Part shown: positions 27,332-36,281 of the stretch, piece by piece | Position numbering within the stretch: the stretch's first letter is position 1 | Layout: each line of letters begins with the position of its first letter | Assembly (NCBI GenBank): GCA_019136655.1 | Contig: JAGVTU010000005.1 | Coordinates: 124,001 to 188,000, forward strand | DNA: 64,000 nt | Direction: 5' to 3' | From: Bacteroidota bacterium | Lineage (GTDB): Bacteria; Bacteroidota; Bacteroidia; AKYH767-A; OLB10 | Notes under the pieces: model-generated | The model's database searches: none | What the model was told of the DNA's origin: nothing | What the model saw: the letters and a program-made list of their open reading frames with translations, nothing else | Translations under genes and position numbers: made by a program

Positions 27332-29296
27332 ATGAAATTGAAAATAATTTTTGTAATCGGTTTTGTTTTGTGTGGTGTTGTTGCAACTGCGCAAAGCCCG
27401 TCAGCGTATGTGCGTGCAGGCGATAAAGCAATGGAGCAGGCTGATTATTATTCAGCATCATCTTATTATTACTCAGCTTATGTGGCAGATGCTTCCAAAC
27501 TTGAAGTGGTGTACAAGCTGGCTGATGCATGCCGTAAGTACAATGATTATGAAAATGCAGAAAAATATTTTACCAAAGCCTATGCCCTCGATCGCGAACA
27601 CCGTTATCCGCTCATTTCTTTTTATCTGGCCGACATGAAGCAGCGCCTCGGTGATTATTCCGAAGCTTCAAAAATTTATTCCAACTACCTTCAGATGTTT
27701 GGCCGCGACAGCAGCTATTTTACATATAAAGCGCGTTTCGAGATGGAAAGCTGTAACAGGGTAAACAAGATTCTGAAAGATACTGTGAAGGCTGATATCA
27801 ATAATCTCGGCACAGAAATCAACTCGGTATATTCTGATTTTGCAGCGCAATATACTGATACTGCTCATCTGGTTTATTCTTCATTGCGATATCTTAATGA
27901 AAATTCTAAAACGAGGAAACGCAATAAATATATTTCAAAAATTCTGTCATCGGAGAATGAAAAACAAACGTGGAGCAAACCGGTTGCACTGAGTTCAACC
28001 ATCAATGCTGACGGACTGCATTCATGCAATTCTGCTATCAGCAGCAATAACACGTTTATGATTTACACACAATGCAGTCAGGTTAAAGACAATCTGATTT
28101 GCGAGTTGTATTACAGCACACATAAGGATGGAGAGTGGACAAAAGCAGTGCGGCTGAATGACAGCATCAACTTAAAAGGCTATACAGCCACCATGCCATG
28201 TATTGCCAACAATGGAATAAGTGGTTACACTGTTTATTTTGTGAGTGATCGTCCGGGAGGTTATGGCAAACTCGATATCTGGAAAAGTGATGTGAATGCT
28301 GAATTTCAGTTTTCAAATCCTGTAAATGCCGGACCTGAAATCAATACTCCGGATGATGACATAACTCCATTCTATGACAACCTGAACAATGTATTTTATT
28401 TTGCGAGTGACGGACATCGTGGTTTAGGTGGTTTTGATGTTTATAAGATTCTTTCTGCAGGGGGACAGGTAATGAATGCCGGTTACCCCATCAACACCAG
28501 CTATAACGATTTGTATTTTACTGCTTATCCCAACAAATTTTTATTGTCGTCAAACAGACCGGGCTCTATGTATATAAAGGCACGAACCTGCTGCTACGAT
28601 ATTTATGAAGGAGTTTATCGCGACACAACAAAGAGAACAGATTCTGTAAAAATACTTCAGCCACTGTCTGCATTGGATTCGTCACGTCAGGAAACAGCAA
28701 AGCAAATAGAACCATTGCTGCCAATGAAACTCTATTTTGACAATGACCGGCCAGATCCCAAAACCATGCTCACAGTTACACGTCACAACTATGTTGAGTT
28801 ATACAACCAATACATTGCAAGAGAACCGGAGTATGTACAGAATTATATTGCAGGTATAACTGACAACACAAAATTGCAGGATGCAAAGAAGAGAATGACG
28901 GACTTTTTTACGAATACCGTAAAGAAGAGCTTTAGTGACTTAGATCGTTTTTCGGGATTACTGCTTAAACAGCTTCAGGCAGGCGATAAAATAGAAATTG
29001 CAGTAAGAGGTTCTGCCAGCCCTCTTGCTGAAAGTAATTACAACAAAAATCTTTCGAAAAGAAGAATAAGCAGCGTGATGAATTTCTGGAAGACTTACGA
29101 TAACGGAAAGCTGTATAATTTTATCAGCAACGGTTCGTTAAAGGTAGTTGAAGAACCTGTAGGAGAAGATATGGCAGGAAAAAATATCAGTGACGATTTG
29201 AAAGATAAACGCAACTCAGTATATAGCCCTGCTGCGTCATCATTGCGCTACATCGAAGTAATCAGGGTATTAATCAACGGAGTACCGGTAGAGTAA
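27332..29296 (+). CDS. TPR-WD40-OmpA-like outer-membrane-associated protein (PorE-like)
   Basis: 654 aa. Signal peptide (KIIFVIGFVLCGVVATAQ); TPR region at ~25-130 (AGDKAMEQADYYSASSYYYSAY); PD40/WD40-like blade repeats at ~220-420 (YFVSDRPGGYGKLDIWKSD, FYFASDGHRGLGGFDVYK); and a C-terminal OmpA-like peptidoglycan-binding region (GDKIEIAVRGSASPLAESNYNKNLSKRRISS). The architecture resembles PorE, which links the T9SS to the cell wall, though I see no carboxypeptidase-like domain and the OmpA motif is divergent. Third gene of the triad, 22 nt after the SprF-like gene. Confidence 0.82.
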   Translation: MKLKIIFVIGFVLCGVVATAQSPSAYVRAGDKAMEQADYYSASSYYYSAYVADASKLEVVYKLADACRKYNDYENAEKYFTKAYALDREHRYPLISFYLADMKQRLGDYSEASKIYSNYLQMFGRDSSYFTYKARFEMESCNRVNKILKDTVKADINNLGTEINSVYSDFAAQYTDTAHLVYSSLRYLNENSKTRKRNKYISKILSSENEKQTWSKPVALSSTINADGLHSCNSAISSNNTFMIYTQCSQVKDNLICELYYSTHKDGEWTKAVRLNDSINLKGYTATMPCIANNGISGYTVYFVSDRPGGYGKLDIWKSDVNAEFQFSNPVNAGPEINTPDDDITPFYDNLNNVFYFASDGHRGLGGFDVYKILSAGGQVMNAGYPINTSYNDLYFTAYPNKFLLSSNRPGSMYIKARTCCYDIYEGVYRDTTKRTDSVKILQPLSALDSSRQETAKQIEPLLPMKLYFDNDRPDPKTMLTVTRHNYVELYNQYIAREPEYVQNYIAGITDNTKLQDAKKRMTDFFTNTVKKSFSDLDRFSGLLLKQLQAGDKIEIAVRGSASPLAESNYNKNLSKRRISSVMNFWKTYDNGKLYNFISNGSLKVVEEPVGEDMAGKNISDDLKDKRNSVYSPAASSLRYIEVIRVLINGVPVE

Positions 29297-29332
29297 TTTG
29301 CAAATTCATGTAATTCCGATTGTGCTAATTCC

Positions 29333-29340
29333 TAAATTTG
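29333..29340 (+). promoter_or_regulatory. Promoter -7 element (TAAATTTG)
   Basis: Exact TAnnTTTG match upstream of the hybrid kinase. It overlaps the TTG that begins the longest open frame, so the real translation start is probably downstream. Confidence 0.5.
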
Positions 29341-31872
29341 CAGGAAAGTCAGAAAATATTGAATAGCGGACAACAGAAAATAAACAGTTTACGCGAACAG
29401 GCCGAGTCGCTGATGACAATTGACCCTGCGAATGCATTGCAGTCACTGGAAGAGGCGTTTTTGTTGCTTACCAAGGAGCCTGACAGTGAAAAATCCCTCG
29501 CTGAATGTGGATTGCAACTTGCAACAGCTTATCATAACAGCAGAGAAGATTTAAAAGCTGTAAAAATAATTGCGCAGTGCCTGGACGAAAAGGCCATTGC
29601 AGAAAATTCCAAACTCAATGTACCATTACATGAGTTTGCCGCTGAAATATATTCAGGGTTAGGACAACATGACAAAGCGCTGGAGCATTTGCTTAAAATA
29701 GCATCGTCCTACACTTCGGTAAAAGATAAATCCAAACTCGGGCATATTTTAAATAAAATTGGAGAAACCCATAAAATGCTCAGTGAATATGCTGAAGCAA
29801 TAGCACAACATGAACGTGCGCTTAAAATATTTGAAGAGTTGGACAATAAAGAGCAGATTGCGGTTTCAAATTATTACATCGGCAATTGCTATAACTGGGC
29901 CGATGAGTTGGATATTGCTTACAACTATCTGATAAAAGGACTTAAAACTGCTGAGAAACTGAGAAGCCCCGAACTGAAAATTAAACCACTCGGTAGCCTT
30001 GCAATATTATTTACCAAGCAGAAGAATTACGAAAAGTCATTAGATTATTTTTTTGATGCAATAGATAATTGCAGCCTTGTTGACAATGTAAGACTGAAAA
30101 GCGATTTGCTGAAGAGTCTCGGCAATTTGTACAATCAGATGGGGCGATACAATGATGCGATAAGAGTGTTGTTGGAAGCTGCTGAAATTTGTCATAAGTT
30201 AAATCTGAAACAACCTCTGCACCTTGTACACTTGTTTCTTTCTGACTCGTATGAAGCATTGGGAAATCACGAAAAGTCATTAGACCATTTTAAATCTTAT
30301 CATCAGCTTAGCCGCGAAATTCAGAATGAAGCGGTAAGCTTAAAAACTAAGGGATTACAGTTAAAGTATAACCTGGAAGAAACAGAACGCCAGAAAATGT
30401 TGGCTGAGCAATCGTTGTTGCTGAAGGATACTTTTTTGGCAAATGTAAGCCATGAGTTTCGTACACCACTGAATGGTATTATAGGCATGGCCAACCTGCT
30501 TAATGATGCCAATCTTCCTGAAGAGCAACAGAAATATTTAACTACAATACGTAACTCAGCATACCAGCTGGTTTACATTGTGGATGACATTCTCGATTAT
30601 GCGCGCTTAAATACAGGTCAGGTGGTTTCGTCCGAACATATAGCCAACCTGAATCAGGCCATAGACGAAACTATTAAAAGACTTGCTGAACGTTATCCTG
30701 AAAAAACAATTGAAACGGATACGGATTTCAAAGAAGAAGAGGAATTGATTTTTGATGAAGTGTTATTCCGAAAAATCATTTATAATATTTTATTTTTCGG
30801 AAGTGCATTTTCAAGTAACGATAAAATTCATCTGGCAATTTATCATTCACAGAATAAATTGTTTGCCAATATTAAATTCAACATACACAGCAAGAAAGCA
30901 TTTCCGCGTCCGGAAGATTTTTTTGAACTCAACAACCCCCAATTTACACAGGCAGGATTGAATGGTTATGGACTAGGCTTGTCGCTGATTAATGCACGAA
31001 CGTTTACACAGGTTGCAGGTGGAAAAATTTCAGTCAAGCTTGAAAGCTTAAAATGCAGTTTTGTTGTGGAATTGCCTTATAAACTTACACCTGCTGTTAA
31101 GAAGCAGGAGGATAAGGTTAAATTGCAACATAAGACAACTGCCAGTATTTTGTTAGTAGAGGATAATAAGATTAACCAGTTTCTGGCGCGCACCATGCTG
31201 CAGAAGAAAGGTCATACAGTAGAACTTGCTTCTGACGGAGAGGAAGCACTTAATAAACTCCAGGATGCTCAGTATGACATGATTATTACTGATGTACAAA
31301 TGCCCGGTATGGACGGATATCAGCTTACTACGCAAATACGTACTACGTTGCCACCGCCTGCATGCCACACACCTGTAATAGCATTGACGGCTTATGAATC
31401 AACTTCTGAGAAGGAAAAAGCCAAAGAGGCAGGTATGACAGATTTTCTGACCAAACCATATCTGCCTGAGCAGTTATATGATATGATCAGCAAGCACCTG
31501 AATCAAACCGTTACAGTGACCCAACAATATGATTTTGACAGTGACGAAATTTATGATAACCTGTTGACCATAATGGCTGGCGACCGTAAAGAAACATCAA
31601 ATCTTATTGGGATGTTTGCACATCAGTTTCCTGAATTGCTCAGCGATATGAATAGCAGAGTAATGGAAGATGATGCTAAAGGACTATTTAGAGCAGCACA
31701 TAAAATAAAGCCCAATCTAAAACTGTTCAACAATAATGTTCTCACACATCTGATTGAAAAGATTGAAAAGAAGTCCAGAGAAGGTAAAATAAATTTTGAG
31801 TTGGCACAGTCTGTAAAAGAACTTACTGAAATAACTCACGGGATAATTGAGCAATTAAGCAAGTTCAAATGA
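29338..31872 (+). CDS. TPR-containing hybrid histidine kinase with degenerate ATPase domain
   Basis: Cytoplasmic signalling protein without membrane segments. Longest frame 844 aa from TTG; TTG 29359 or ATG 29413 are likelier starts because 29338 is inside the promoter. Order: TPR helices (~40-330), HisKA with NVSHEFRTPLNG (His372), an ATPase-like domain, a receiver with ILLVEDNKIN and DVQMPGMDG (Asp652), and a C-terminal HPt-like domain AAHKIKPNL (His788). In the ATPase domain only the GYGLGLSL loop is conserved. The N-box Asn is replaced (NILFFGSAF for NLLSNAIKF) and the G1 DxGxG motif is missing, so autokinase activity is doubtful. Targets unknown. Confidence 0.85.
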   Translation: MQESQKILNSGQQKINSLREQAESLMTIDPANALQSLEEAFLLLTKEPDSEKSLAECGLQLATAYHNSREDLKAVKIIAQCLDEKAIAENSKLNVPLHEFAAEIYSGLGQHDKALEHLLKIASSYTSVKDKSKLGHILNKIGETHKMLSEYAEAIAQHERALKIFEELDNKEQIAVSNYYIGNCYNWADELDIAYNYLIKGLKTAEKLRSPELKIKPLGSLAILFTKQKNYEKSLDYFFDAIDNCSLVDNVRLKSDLLKSLGNLYNQMGRYNDAIRVLLEAAEICHKLNLKQPLHLVHLFLSDSYEALGNHEKSLDHFKSYHQLSREIQNEAVSLKTKGLQLKYNLEETERQKMLAEQSLLLKDTFLANVSHEFRTPLNGIIGMANLLNDANLPEEQQKYLTTIRNSAYQLVYIVDDILDYARLNTGQVVSSEHIANLNQAIDETIKRLAERYPEKTIETDTDFKEEEELIFDEVLFRKIIYNILFFGSAFSSNDKIHLAIYHSQNKLFANIKFNIHSKKAFPRPEDFFELNNPQFTQAGLNGYGLGLSLINARTFTQVAGGKISVKLESLKCSFVVELPYKLTPAVKKQEDKVKLQHKTTASILLVEDNKINQFLARTMLQKKGHTVELASDGEEALNKLQDAQYDMIITDVQMPGMDGYQLTTQIRTTLPPPACHTPVIALTAYESTSEKEKAKEAGMTDFLTKPYLPEQLYDMISKHLNQTVTVTQQYDFDSDEIYDNLLTIMAGDRKETSNLIGMFAHQFPELLSDMNSRVMEDDAKGLFRAAHKIKPNLKLFNNNVLTHLIEKIEKKSREGKINFELAQSVKELTEITHGIIEQLSKFK

Positions 31873-31874
31873 TT

Positions 31875-31890
31875 TCATTTCATGAAATGA
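31875..31890. repeat. 16-bp perfect palindrome at convergent gene ends
   Basis: TCATTTCATGAAATGA, spanning the stop region of the DUF420 gene and lying just past the kinase stop. It may act as a weak bidirectional transcription-end hairpin, although no T tract follows. Confidence 0.35.
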
Positions 31891-32432
31891 TGAGGATAAT
31901 AAGGTGAAATCATCAGATACGCAATCACACCACTAAGCGTAACGTATAGCCATATAGGAAGCGAAAAACGTGTTATACGTCTGTGCTTTTTGATATCCAT
32001 TTTAAGTCCGTAGTAAAACGACAGTAATACCATTGGCAGTACGGCAGCTGACAGAATGATATGTGTGATAAGTATAAAGAGATAAAACCCTCTCAGTGGA
32101 TTATCTTTTGGAAAATGTGTTTCTTCTGCAAAATAATGATACGTGATATAAGAAACAATAAAAATTGCACTGAGAAAAAATGCAGTAAGATTAAGTTTCT
32201 TGTGAAGGTCAATTCGTTTTTTTCGGACGAAGTAAAACGATACCAGCAACAGTACGAAGCACGTACCATTGATAATGGCATTCAATGCCGGCAGAATGTA
32301 AACAATTTCAGGAGTAGCATCAGGTCGCGGAAATACTCTTCTGTTTAAAAACAAAACCAGTAAAAGCACTACAGCTGATACAACAGCCACCAGTCTGAAA
32401 GTGGCTTTTTCATTTGGCAACAGTTTACTCAT
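31875..32432 (-). CDS. DUF420 membrane protein (CtaM-like, oxidase assembly)
   Basis: 185 aa with about five membrane helices. The DUF420 pattern is visible: YILPALNAIINGTCFVLL, LHKKLNLTAFFLSAIFIVSYITYHY, and HIILSAAVLPMVLLSFYYGLK, then KKHRRITRFSLPIWLYVTLSGVIAYLM. Relatives help assemble haem-copper oxidases, which fits its place as the last gene of the terminal oxidase operon, overlapping sco by 4 nt. The C-terminal codons overlap a 16-bp palindrome (31875-31890). Confidence 0.85.
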   Translation of the reverse strand: MSKLLPNEKATFRLVAVVSAVVLLLVLFLNRRVFPRPDATPEIVYILPALNAIINGTCFVLLLVSFYFVRKKRIDLHKKLNLTAFFLSAIFIVSYITYHYFAEETHFPKDNPLRGFYLFILITHIILSAAVLPMVLLSFYYGLKMDIKKHRRITRFSLPIWLYVTLSGVIAYLMISPYYPHHFMK

Positions 32433-33073
32433 TTCTTTTCTTTTTGTTTTGTTTCGTAACTCAACATTTTTATGTCCTCTTTAAGTTTACGCATTTCCAA
32501 AGGATCAGCACCATCATAAATTCCTCGAAGATGCCTATAACTATCAACTAAGAATATGGAATTTAATGCTGCATTCTTCAGGTTGCCATGTAAAAAGAAG
32601 GATTCTTGCATGAGTTTATCAGTTTCTAAAGAATCACCTGTGCAAATATACCATTGAGGTGATGTTATTCTGATTTTATTCTTCAGTGCTATAAGTGAAT
32701 CCTGAATATCACTGACAGGTTGTGTGGAAATAGAAACAAATTTAACCTTTGGAGCTTCTGAAAAATCCGGAACTAATCCATTGAGGTTGTAAAATACATC
32801 ATTACAGGGATGATTGCATTGGGTATTAAAAAACTGAAATACCCAGTAGGAAGGATTGTACTTTTCAAATGAAACCTCATTATTATTCAGGTCAGTTACA
32901 GCAAAATCTGCTATGGTATGATAAACAGTATCTGTGCCGGCAGAGTTTAGATGTTTAGGTCCGTAATACTCAAGAAAACGGTAACGGTGGTCGCCTTCTT
33001 TAATAAGTATATAAAAAAACAAAGGCAACAGAAATATCAGAAGTAATATTACTATTGCCTTTGAGCCTTTCAA
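32429..33073 (-). CDS. SCO1/SenC family copper chaperone
   Basis: 214 aa. One N-terminal membrane anchor (AIVILLLIFLLPLFFYILI), then a thioredoxin-like domain facing the periplasm. The copper-binding CxxxC is TQCNHPC; the fold continues with KVKFVSISTQPVSDIQDSL and NSIFLVDSYRHLRGIYDG. The usual downstream His ligand may be the one in FFLHGNL. Sco proteins deliver copper to oxidase subunit II. Sits between subunit IV and DUF420 genes. Confidence 0.85.
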   Translation of the reverse strand: MKGSKAIVILLLIFLLPLFFYILIKEGDHRYRFLEYYGPKHLNSAGTDTVYHTIADFAVTDLNNNEVSFEKYNPSYWVFQFFNTQCNHPCNDVFYNLNGLVPDFSEAPKVKFVSISTQPVSDIQDSLIALKNKIRITSPQWYICTGDSLETDKLMQESFFLHGNLKNAALNSIFLVDSYRHLRGIYDGADPLEMRKLKEDIKMLSYETKQKEKK

Positions 33074-33083
33074 AATTTCCTGA

Positions 33084-33446
33084 CTAACCTATTTTATGAA
33101 GATAAATGCCTTCAATCAGGCAAAGTGCAATAAGATAAACTATAAGAATAAAAGGCAGTAAAATAGAATACTGCAGGCTTTTCTCTTCTTTACCTAAGTG
33201 CATAAATACTCCTACTATATATGCTGACTTAAAGATGGTAAGTGCTACAAAAATCCACTGAAGCAATTCTTTATTCATTGGAACAAATGCAATAGCCACT
33301 TCTACAATAGTTGCAATAAGTAATATCCAGAATGTGCGCCAGATTATTTTTTTGCTTTTTGGATCATAATGCTCCTCAACAAACTGGTTATGTATATCTC
33401 CGGTGTAATAGCCGTGTTTGGGTTGATTATGCGTATCGTTGCTCAT
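33084..33446 (-). CDS. Cytochrome c oxidase subunit IV family protein
   Basis: 120 aa with three membrane helices (FWILLIATIVEVAIAFV, WIFVALTIFKSAYIVGVFMHL, ILLPFILIVYLIALCLI). The K(S/A)AYIVGVFMHLGKE motif is typical of small subunit IV proteins of bacterial haem-copper oxidases. Follows subunit III by 22 nt and precedes sco by 10 nt in the same operon. Confidence 0.88.
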   Translation of the reverse strand: MSNDTHNQPKHGYYTGDIHNQFVEEHYDPKSKKIIWRTFWILLIATIVEVAIAFVPMNKELLQWIFVALTIFKSAYIVGVFMHLGKEEKSLQYSILLPFILIVYLIALCLIEGIYLHKIG

Positions 33447-33468
33447 ATCAAAATTTAATTAGTATCTG

Positions 33469-34284
33469 TTAAACAAGATAGAAGAAGGTAAACACGAAAA
33501 CCCATACCAAGTCCACAAAGTGCCAATACAAACCGACCTTTTCAACCTGTTCATAATGACCTCTTCGTTGATAAACTCCTCCTAATACATTAAAAAAGAT
33601 TATAATATTGATGACCACACCACTGAAAACGTGGAAGCCGTGAAATCCTGTTATGAAAAAGAAAAAATTGGCGAAAAGTGGGGTGTTGCCATACTCGTTT
33701 TCAATAAGATTTGCTCCTTTGATATTTTTTACGGCTGATGCTTTTAATTTTTCAGCTTCTGCACCTTCAATCACTGTTTTTTGGTGATTATGCCAAAGGA
33801 ACAACTTACCTGGCTCATAATCGTCAGTTCGTGCAAAACGACCATCGGCCAAAACATAAGTACCTTCTTTAGAGCCTTTAATAAAGTGATACCACTCCCA
33901 AGCCTGAGAACCTAAGAAAATAAATCCTCCAATGATGGTTAGCCCAAGCCACATTGCCACACTTTTGTTGTTGCGCTGATGTCCTGCATCTACTGCAAGT
34001 ACCATTGTCACCGAACTCATGATAAGGATGAAGGTCATAAGACCTACATATGCTAAGGGAACATGTCCATGAATAAACGGAAAATGAGTAAATACATCAC
34101 CGGGAGCCGGCCATATATCTGTAAAGCGGTGACGCATGGTGCCATAAGCTACCAGAAGAGATGAAAATGTAAAAGCATCAGATACGAGGAAAAACCACAT
34201 AAACATTTTTCCCCAGCTTATGTTGAACGGAGAAAATCCTCCGCTCCACATTGACTTTGGCTTTACTTCAGTTGTTGTTGACAT
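33469..34284 (-). CDS. ctaE: Haem-copper oxidase subunit III
   Basis: 271 aa integral inner-membrane subunit. Helices include WGKMFMWFFLVSDAFTFSSLLVAYG at the N terminus and the family end FFFITGFHGFHVFSGVVINIIIF ... GLYWHFVDLVWVFVFTFFYLV, with the conserved His and Glu positions. A ~60-residue soluble insert (GTYVLADGRFARTDDYEPG) lies between helices, longer than in many homologues. One of two subunit-III-type genes here. Confidence 0.92.
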   Translation of the reverse strand: MSTTTEVKPKSMWSGGFSPFNISWGKMFMWFFLVSDAFTFSSLLVAYGTMRHRFTDIWPAPGDVFTHFPFIHGHVPLAYVGLMTFILIMSSVTMVLAVDAGHQRNNKSVAMWLGLTIIGGFIFLGSQAWEWYHFIKGSKEGTYVLADGRFARTDDYEPGKLFLWHNHQKTVIEGAEAEKLKASAVKNIKGANLIENEYGNTPLFANFFFFITGFHGFHVFSGVVINIIIFFNVLGGVYQRRGHYEQVEKVGLYWHFVDLVWVFVFTFFYLV

Positions 34285-34416
34285 ATTATTATTAAGTAAC
34301 TTGAGTTGTTAGAGGTTGCAAATATTTAATTTTTTTTTCAATTCATCAATTTATTGTAAAATTTTCAGGTCACACCATGCCACATTTATTGCAACCTTAA
34401 TGAACTGTTATCATTT

Positions 34417-34995
34417 TCAAGCGATAAACACAACGAAAAGAAAGAGGTAAACCCACAATATATCGAGAAAATGCCAGAAAATGGCTCCGAGTTGCAATCC
34501 CAGATAATTTTTGGGTGTATATTTTTCAAGAATAGACTTAGTAGCAATCACAATCATGGCAATGATACCTCCAAACAGGTGTACGAGGTGCATACCCGAC
34601 AACACATAAAGAAATGAGCCGGAAGGGTTTCCGACAAAATAAATTCCGTTTTGTACTAAAATCGTCCATGCATAAAATTGCATAAATACAAAGGCAAGAC
34701 CAAGACCCAAGGTCACCAAAACGGATGTTTTTACAAGATTTAGCTTGTTGTGTTTAACAGCCATAATTGCAAAATGCATAGTGAAACTGCTAACAATAAG
34801 TACAATTGTACTGAGGGTAAACATTTTTGGCAATGTAAACTCTACCCAGTTACCTTCAGCCTTACGTACCACATAAGCACTGGTAAGCCCTGCAAAAAGC
34901 ATGACCATACTGGCCATTGCTACCCATAATAAAATTTTTGGAGTTGGAATACCTGTATAATTATTCTCTTCGTGAGATGGAGCTGTTGTATGCAT
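34417..34995 (-). CDS. Second haem-copper oxidase subunit III-type protein
   Basis: 192 aa, five membrane helices: KILLWVAMASMVMLFAGLTSAYVV, then LSGMHLVHLFGGIIAMIVI and a C-terminal GLQLGAIFWHFLDILWVYLFLFVVFIA. Shorter than its neighbour at 33469 and lacking the soluble insert. Duplicated subunit III genes are seen in other Bacteroidota oxidase operons. Begins 2 nt after ctaB; a 132-nt gap follows before the next subunit III, containing a possible internal promoter. Confidence 0.88.
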   Translation of the reverse strand: MHTTAPSHEENNYTGIPTPKILLWVAMASMVMLFAGLTSAYVVRKAEGNWVEFTLPKMFTLSTIVLIVSSFTMHFAIMAVKHNKLNLVKTSVLVTLGLGLAFVFMQFYAWTILVQNGIYFVGNPSGSFLYVLSGMHLVHLFGGIIAMIVIATKSILEKYTPKNYLGLQLGAIFWHFLDILWVYLFLFVVFIA

Positions 34996-34997
34996 GA

Positions 34998-35888
34998 TTA
35001 ATGGATTTTATCTAATACTAAAGCAATCAAAACAACCGGTAAATAAATAAACGAACCGAACATGAGTTTTCTGGCTGCCTCATCTGTACATTTCTTAAGT
35101 AAAAGGAAACTTTGAAGGAAAAAAGCTATTCCTGCTAATGTAATTACTAAAGCTGAAATTTTTCCGGCCATTCCATAATAGTAAGGTACCAAGCCTAAAG
35201 GAATCAATGTGAAGGTGTAAATCGTAGTCTGAAGTGCTGAGGCATTGTTTTTGCCGCCTGCCGGTAATAATTGAAATCCGGCACTCTGATAATCATCGTG
35301 CATAAGCCAGGCAATAGCCCAGAAATGAGGAAACTGCCACATAAACTGTATGGCAAAAAGTACCCATCCTTCAAAACTGAAAGTATCTGTGGCTGCTACC
35401 CAGCCAAGTAAGGTAGGAACAGCTCCGGGAAATGCCCCTACAAAAACTGCAAAAGGAGTAACTCGTTTCAATGGTGTATAAGCAAAAGCATAGCTTAGTA
35501 AACCGAATAATCCGAGCAGACCACTTTTTAAATTTAAAAAATAAGTGAGCAATAAAAACCCTGAGACACCCGCAATGATACTAACTATAATTGCCTCTGT
35601 AACGGTCATCCTGCCATCGGGCAAAGGACGATTTTGGGTACGTTTCATTAGCTTGTCAGTATTGCGCTCATAAATTTGATTGAGCGCATTTGACGAACCT
35701 GTAATCAGGAAGCCTCCCAGAGTCAGCATCCATAGTTTTGTATAGTTAACTGTTTCGGAACCAATAAGAAATGCAAGTACCGCAGAAAGTACTACAAGTA
35801 TGGTAAGACGAAATTTGAAAAGTAAGCCATAGTCATAAATACGACTTAATGCTGAATTATGGCTCATAGTCATGGATAACTTTGACAT
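34998..35888 (-). CDS. ctaB: Protoheme IX farnesyltransferase (haem O synthase)
   Basis: Attaches a farnesyl group to haem B to make haem O for the oxidase; inner membrane. About 296 aa from ATG 35888; the longer TTG reading at 35912 begins in the promoter box. UbiA-family prenyl-diphosphate motif NALNQIYERNTDKLMKRT with the essential Asp residues, the QNRPLP signature and a second DDYQSAGFQLLP motif are present, along with eight or nine helices. First gene of the oxidase operon, which lacks subunits I and II in this window. Confidence 0.93.
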   Translation of the reverse strand: MSKLSMTMSHNSALSRIYDYGLLFKFRLTILVVLSAVLAFLIGSETVNYTKLWMLTLGGFLITGSSNALNQIYERNTDKLMKRTQNRPLPDGRMTVTEAIIVSIIAGVSGFLLLTYFLNLKSGLLGLFGLLSYAFAYTPLKRVTPFAVFVGAFPGAVPTLLGWVAATDTFSFEGWVLFAIQFMWQFPHFWAIAWLMHDDYQSAGFQLLPAGGKNNASALQTTIYTFTLIPLGLVPYYYGMAGKISALVITLAGIAFFLQSFLLLKKCTDEAARKLMFGSFIYLPVVLIALVLDKIH

Positions 35889-35909
35889 TGATTTAATAAA
35901 AAGAGCATG

Positions 35910-35917
35910 CAAAGATA
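35910..35917 (-). promoter_or_regulatory. Promoter -7 element (TATCTTTG) of the oxidase operon
   Basis: Exact TAnnTTTG match on the minus strand, 21 nt before the ATG of ctaB. Confidence 0.58.
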
Positions 35918-35949
35918 TGAAAACAGATATTAAACTTTCTTAAAATGAA

Positions 35950-35974
35950 AAAGACGAAGCTTAGCCCCGTCTTT
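35950..35974 (-). terminator. Probable terminator after the DUF6341-like gene
   Basis: 7-bp stem AAAGACG/CGTCTTT with an 11-nt loop. On the minus strand it is followed by a T-rich tract, placing it between the small membrane protein gene and the ctaB promoter. Confidence 0.6.
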
Positions 35975-36000
35975 AGTTTTGTAATTATTTTAACGTTAAT

Positions 36001-36204
36001 TTAATCTTTATTTTTTTCAACGCGATCAGCGAGGTAATTTCGGGTTTTTCCTTTCATTACTCTCTGCTCATAAATAAGCCAGTAAATACAGCCAATGGCA
36101 ATGATTATTATAAAAATAACATCAACCATCATTCCGATTGGTTTAATCAAATTGAAGATAAACTCAAAAAAAGCGGCAATTCCGTTCCATATCGCGTTTA
36201 GCAT
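36001..36204 (-). CDS. Small membrane protein, DUF6341-like
   Basis: 67 aa: an amphipathic N-terminal helix (IWNGIAAFFEFIFNLIKPIG), one strong membrane helix (VDVIFIIIIAIGCIYWLIYEQ) and a basic cytoplasmic tail (KGKTRNYLADRVEKNKD). Size, topology and the YW near the helix end fit the small DUF6341 proteins that I associate with DUF6427 genes in Bacteroidota; such a gene lies divergently next door. Function unknown. Confidence 0.6.
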   Translation of the reverse strand: MLNAIWNGIAAFFEFIFNLIKPIGMMVDVIFIIIIAIGCIYWLIYEQRVMKGKTRNYLADRVEKNKD

Positions 36205-36281
36205 AATTCAATAAATTTTGGACAAAAATAGTATTTTTAGAATACAGATATTCGCACCAACAAAATTTTAATTCAAGGGTT

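Noticed and set aside
34285..34416. Extra gene in the gap between the two subunit III genes
   Set aside because: No ORF; only AT-rich DNA with a weak possible promoter (TTG-N20-AATATTTG on the minus strand), one base off consensus.
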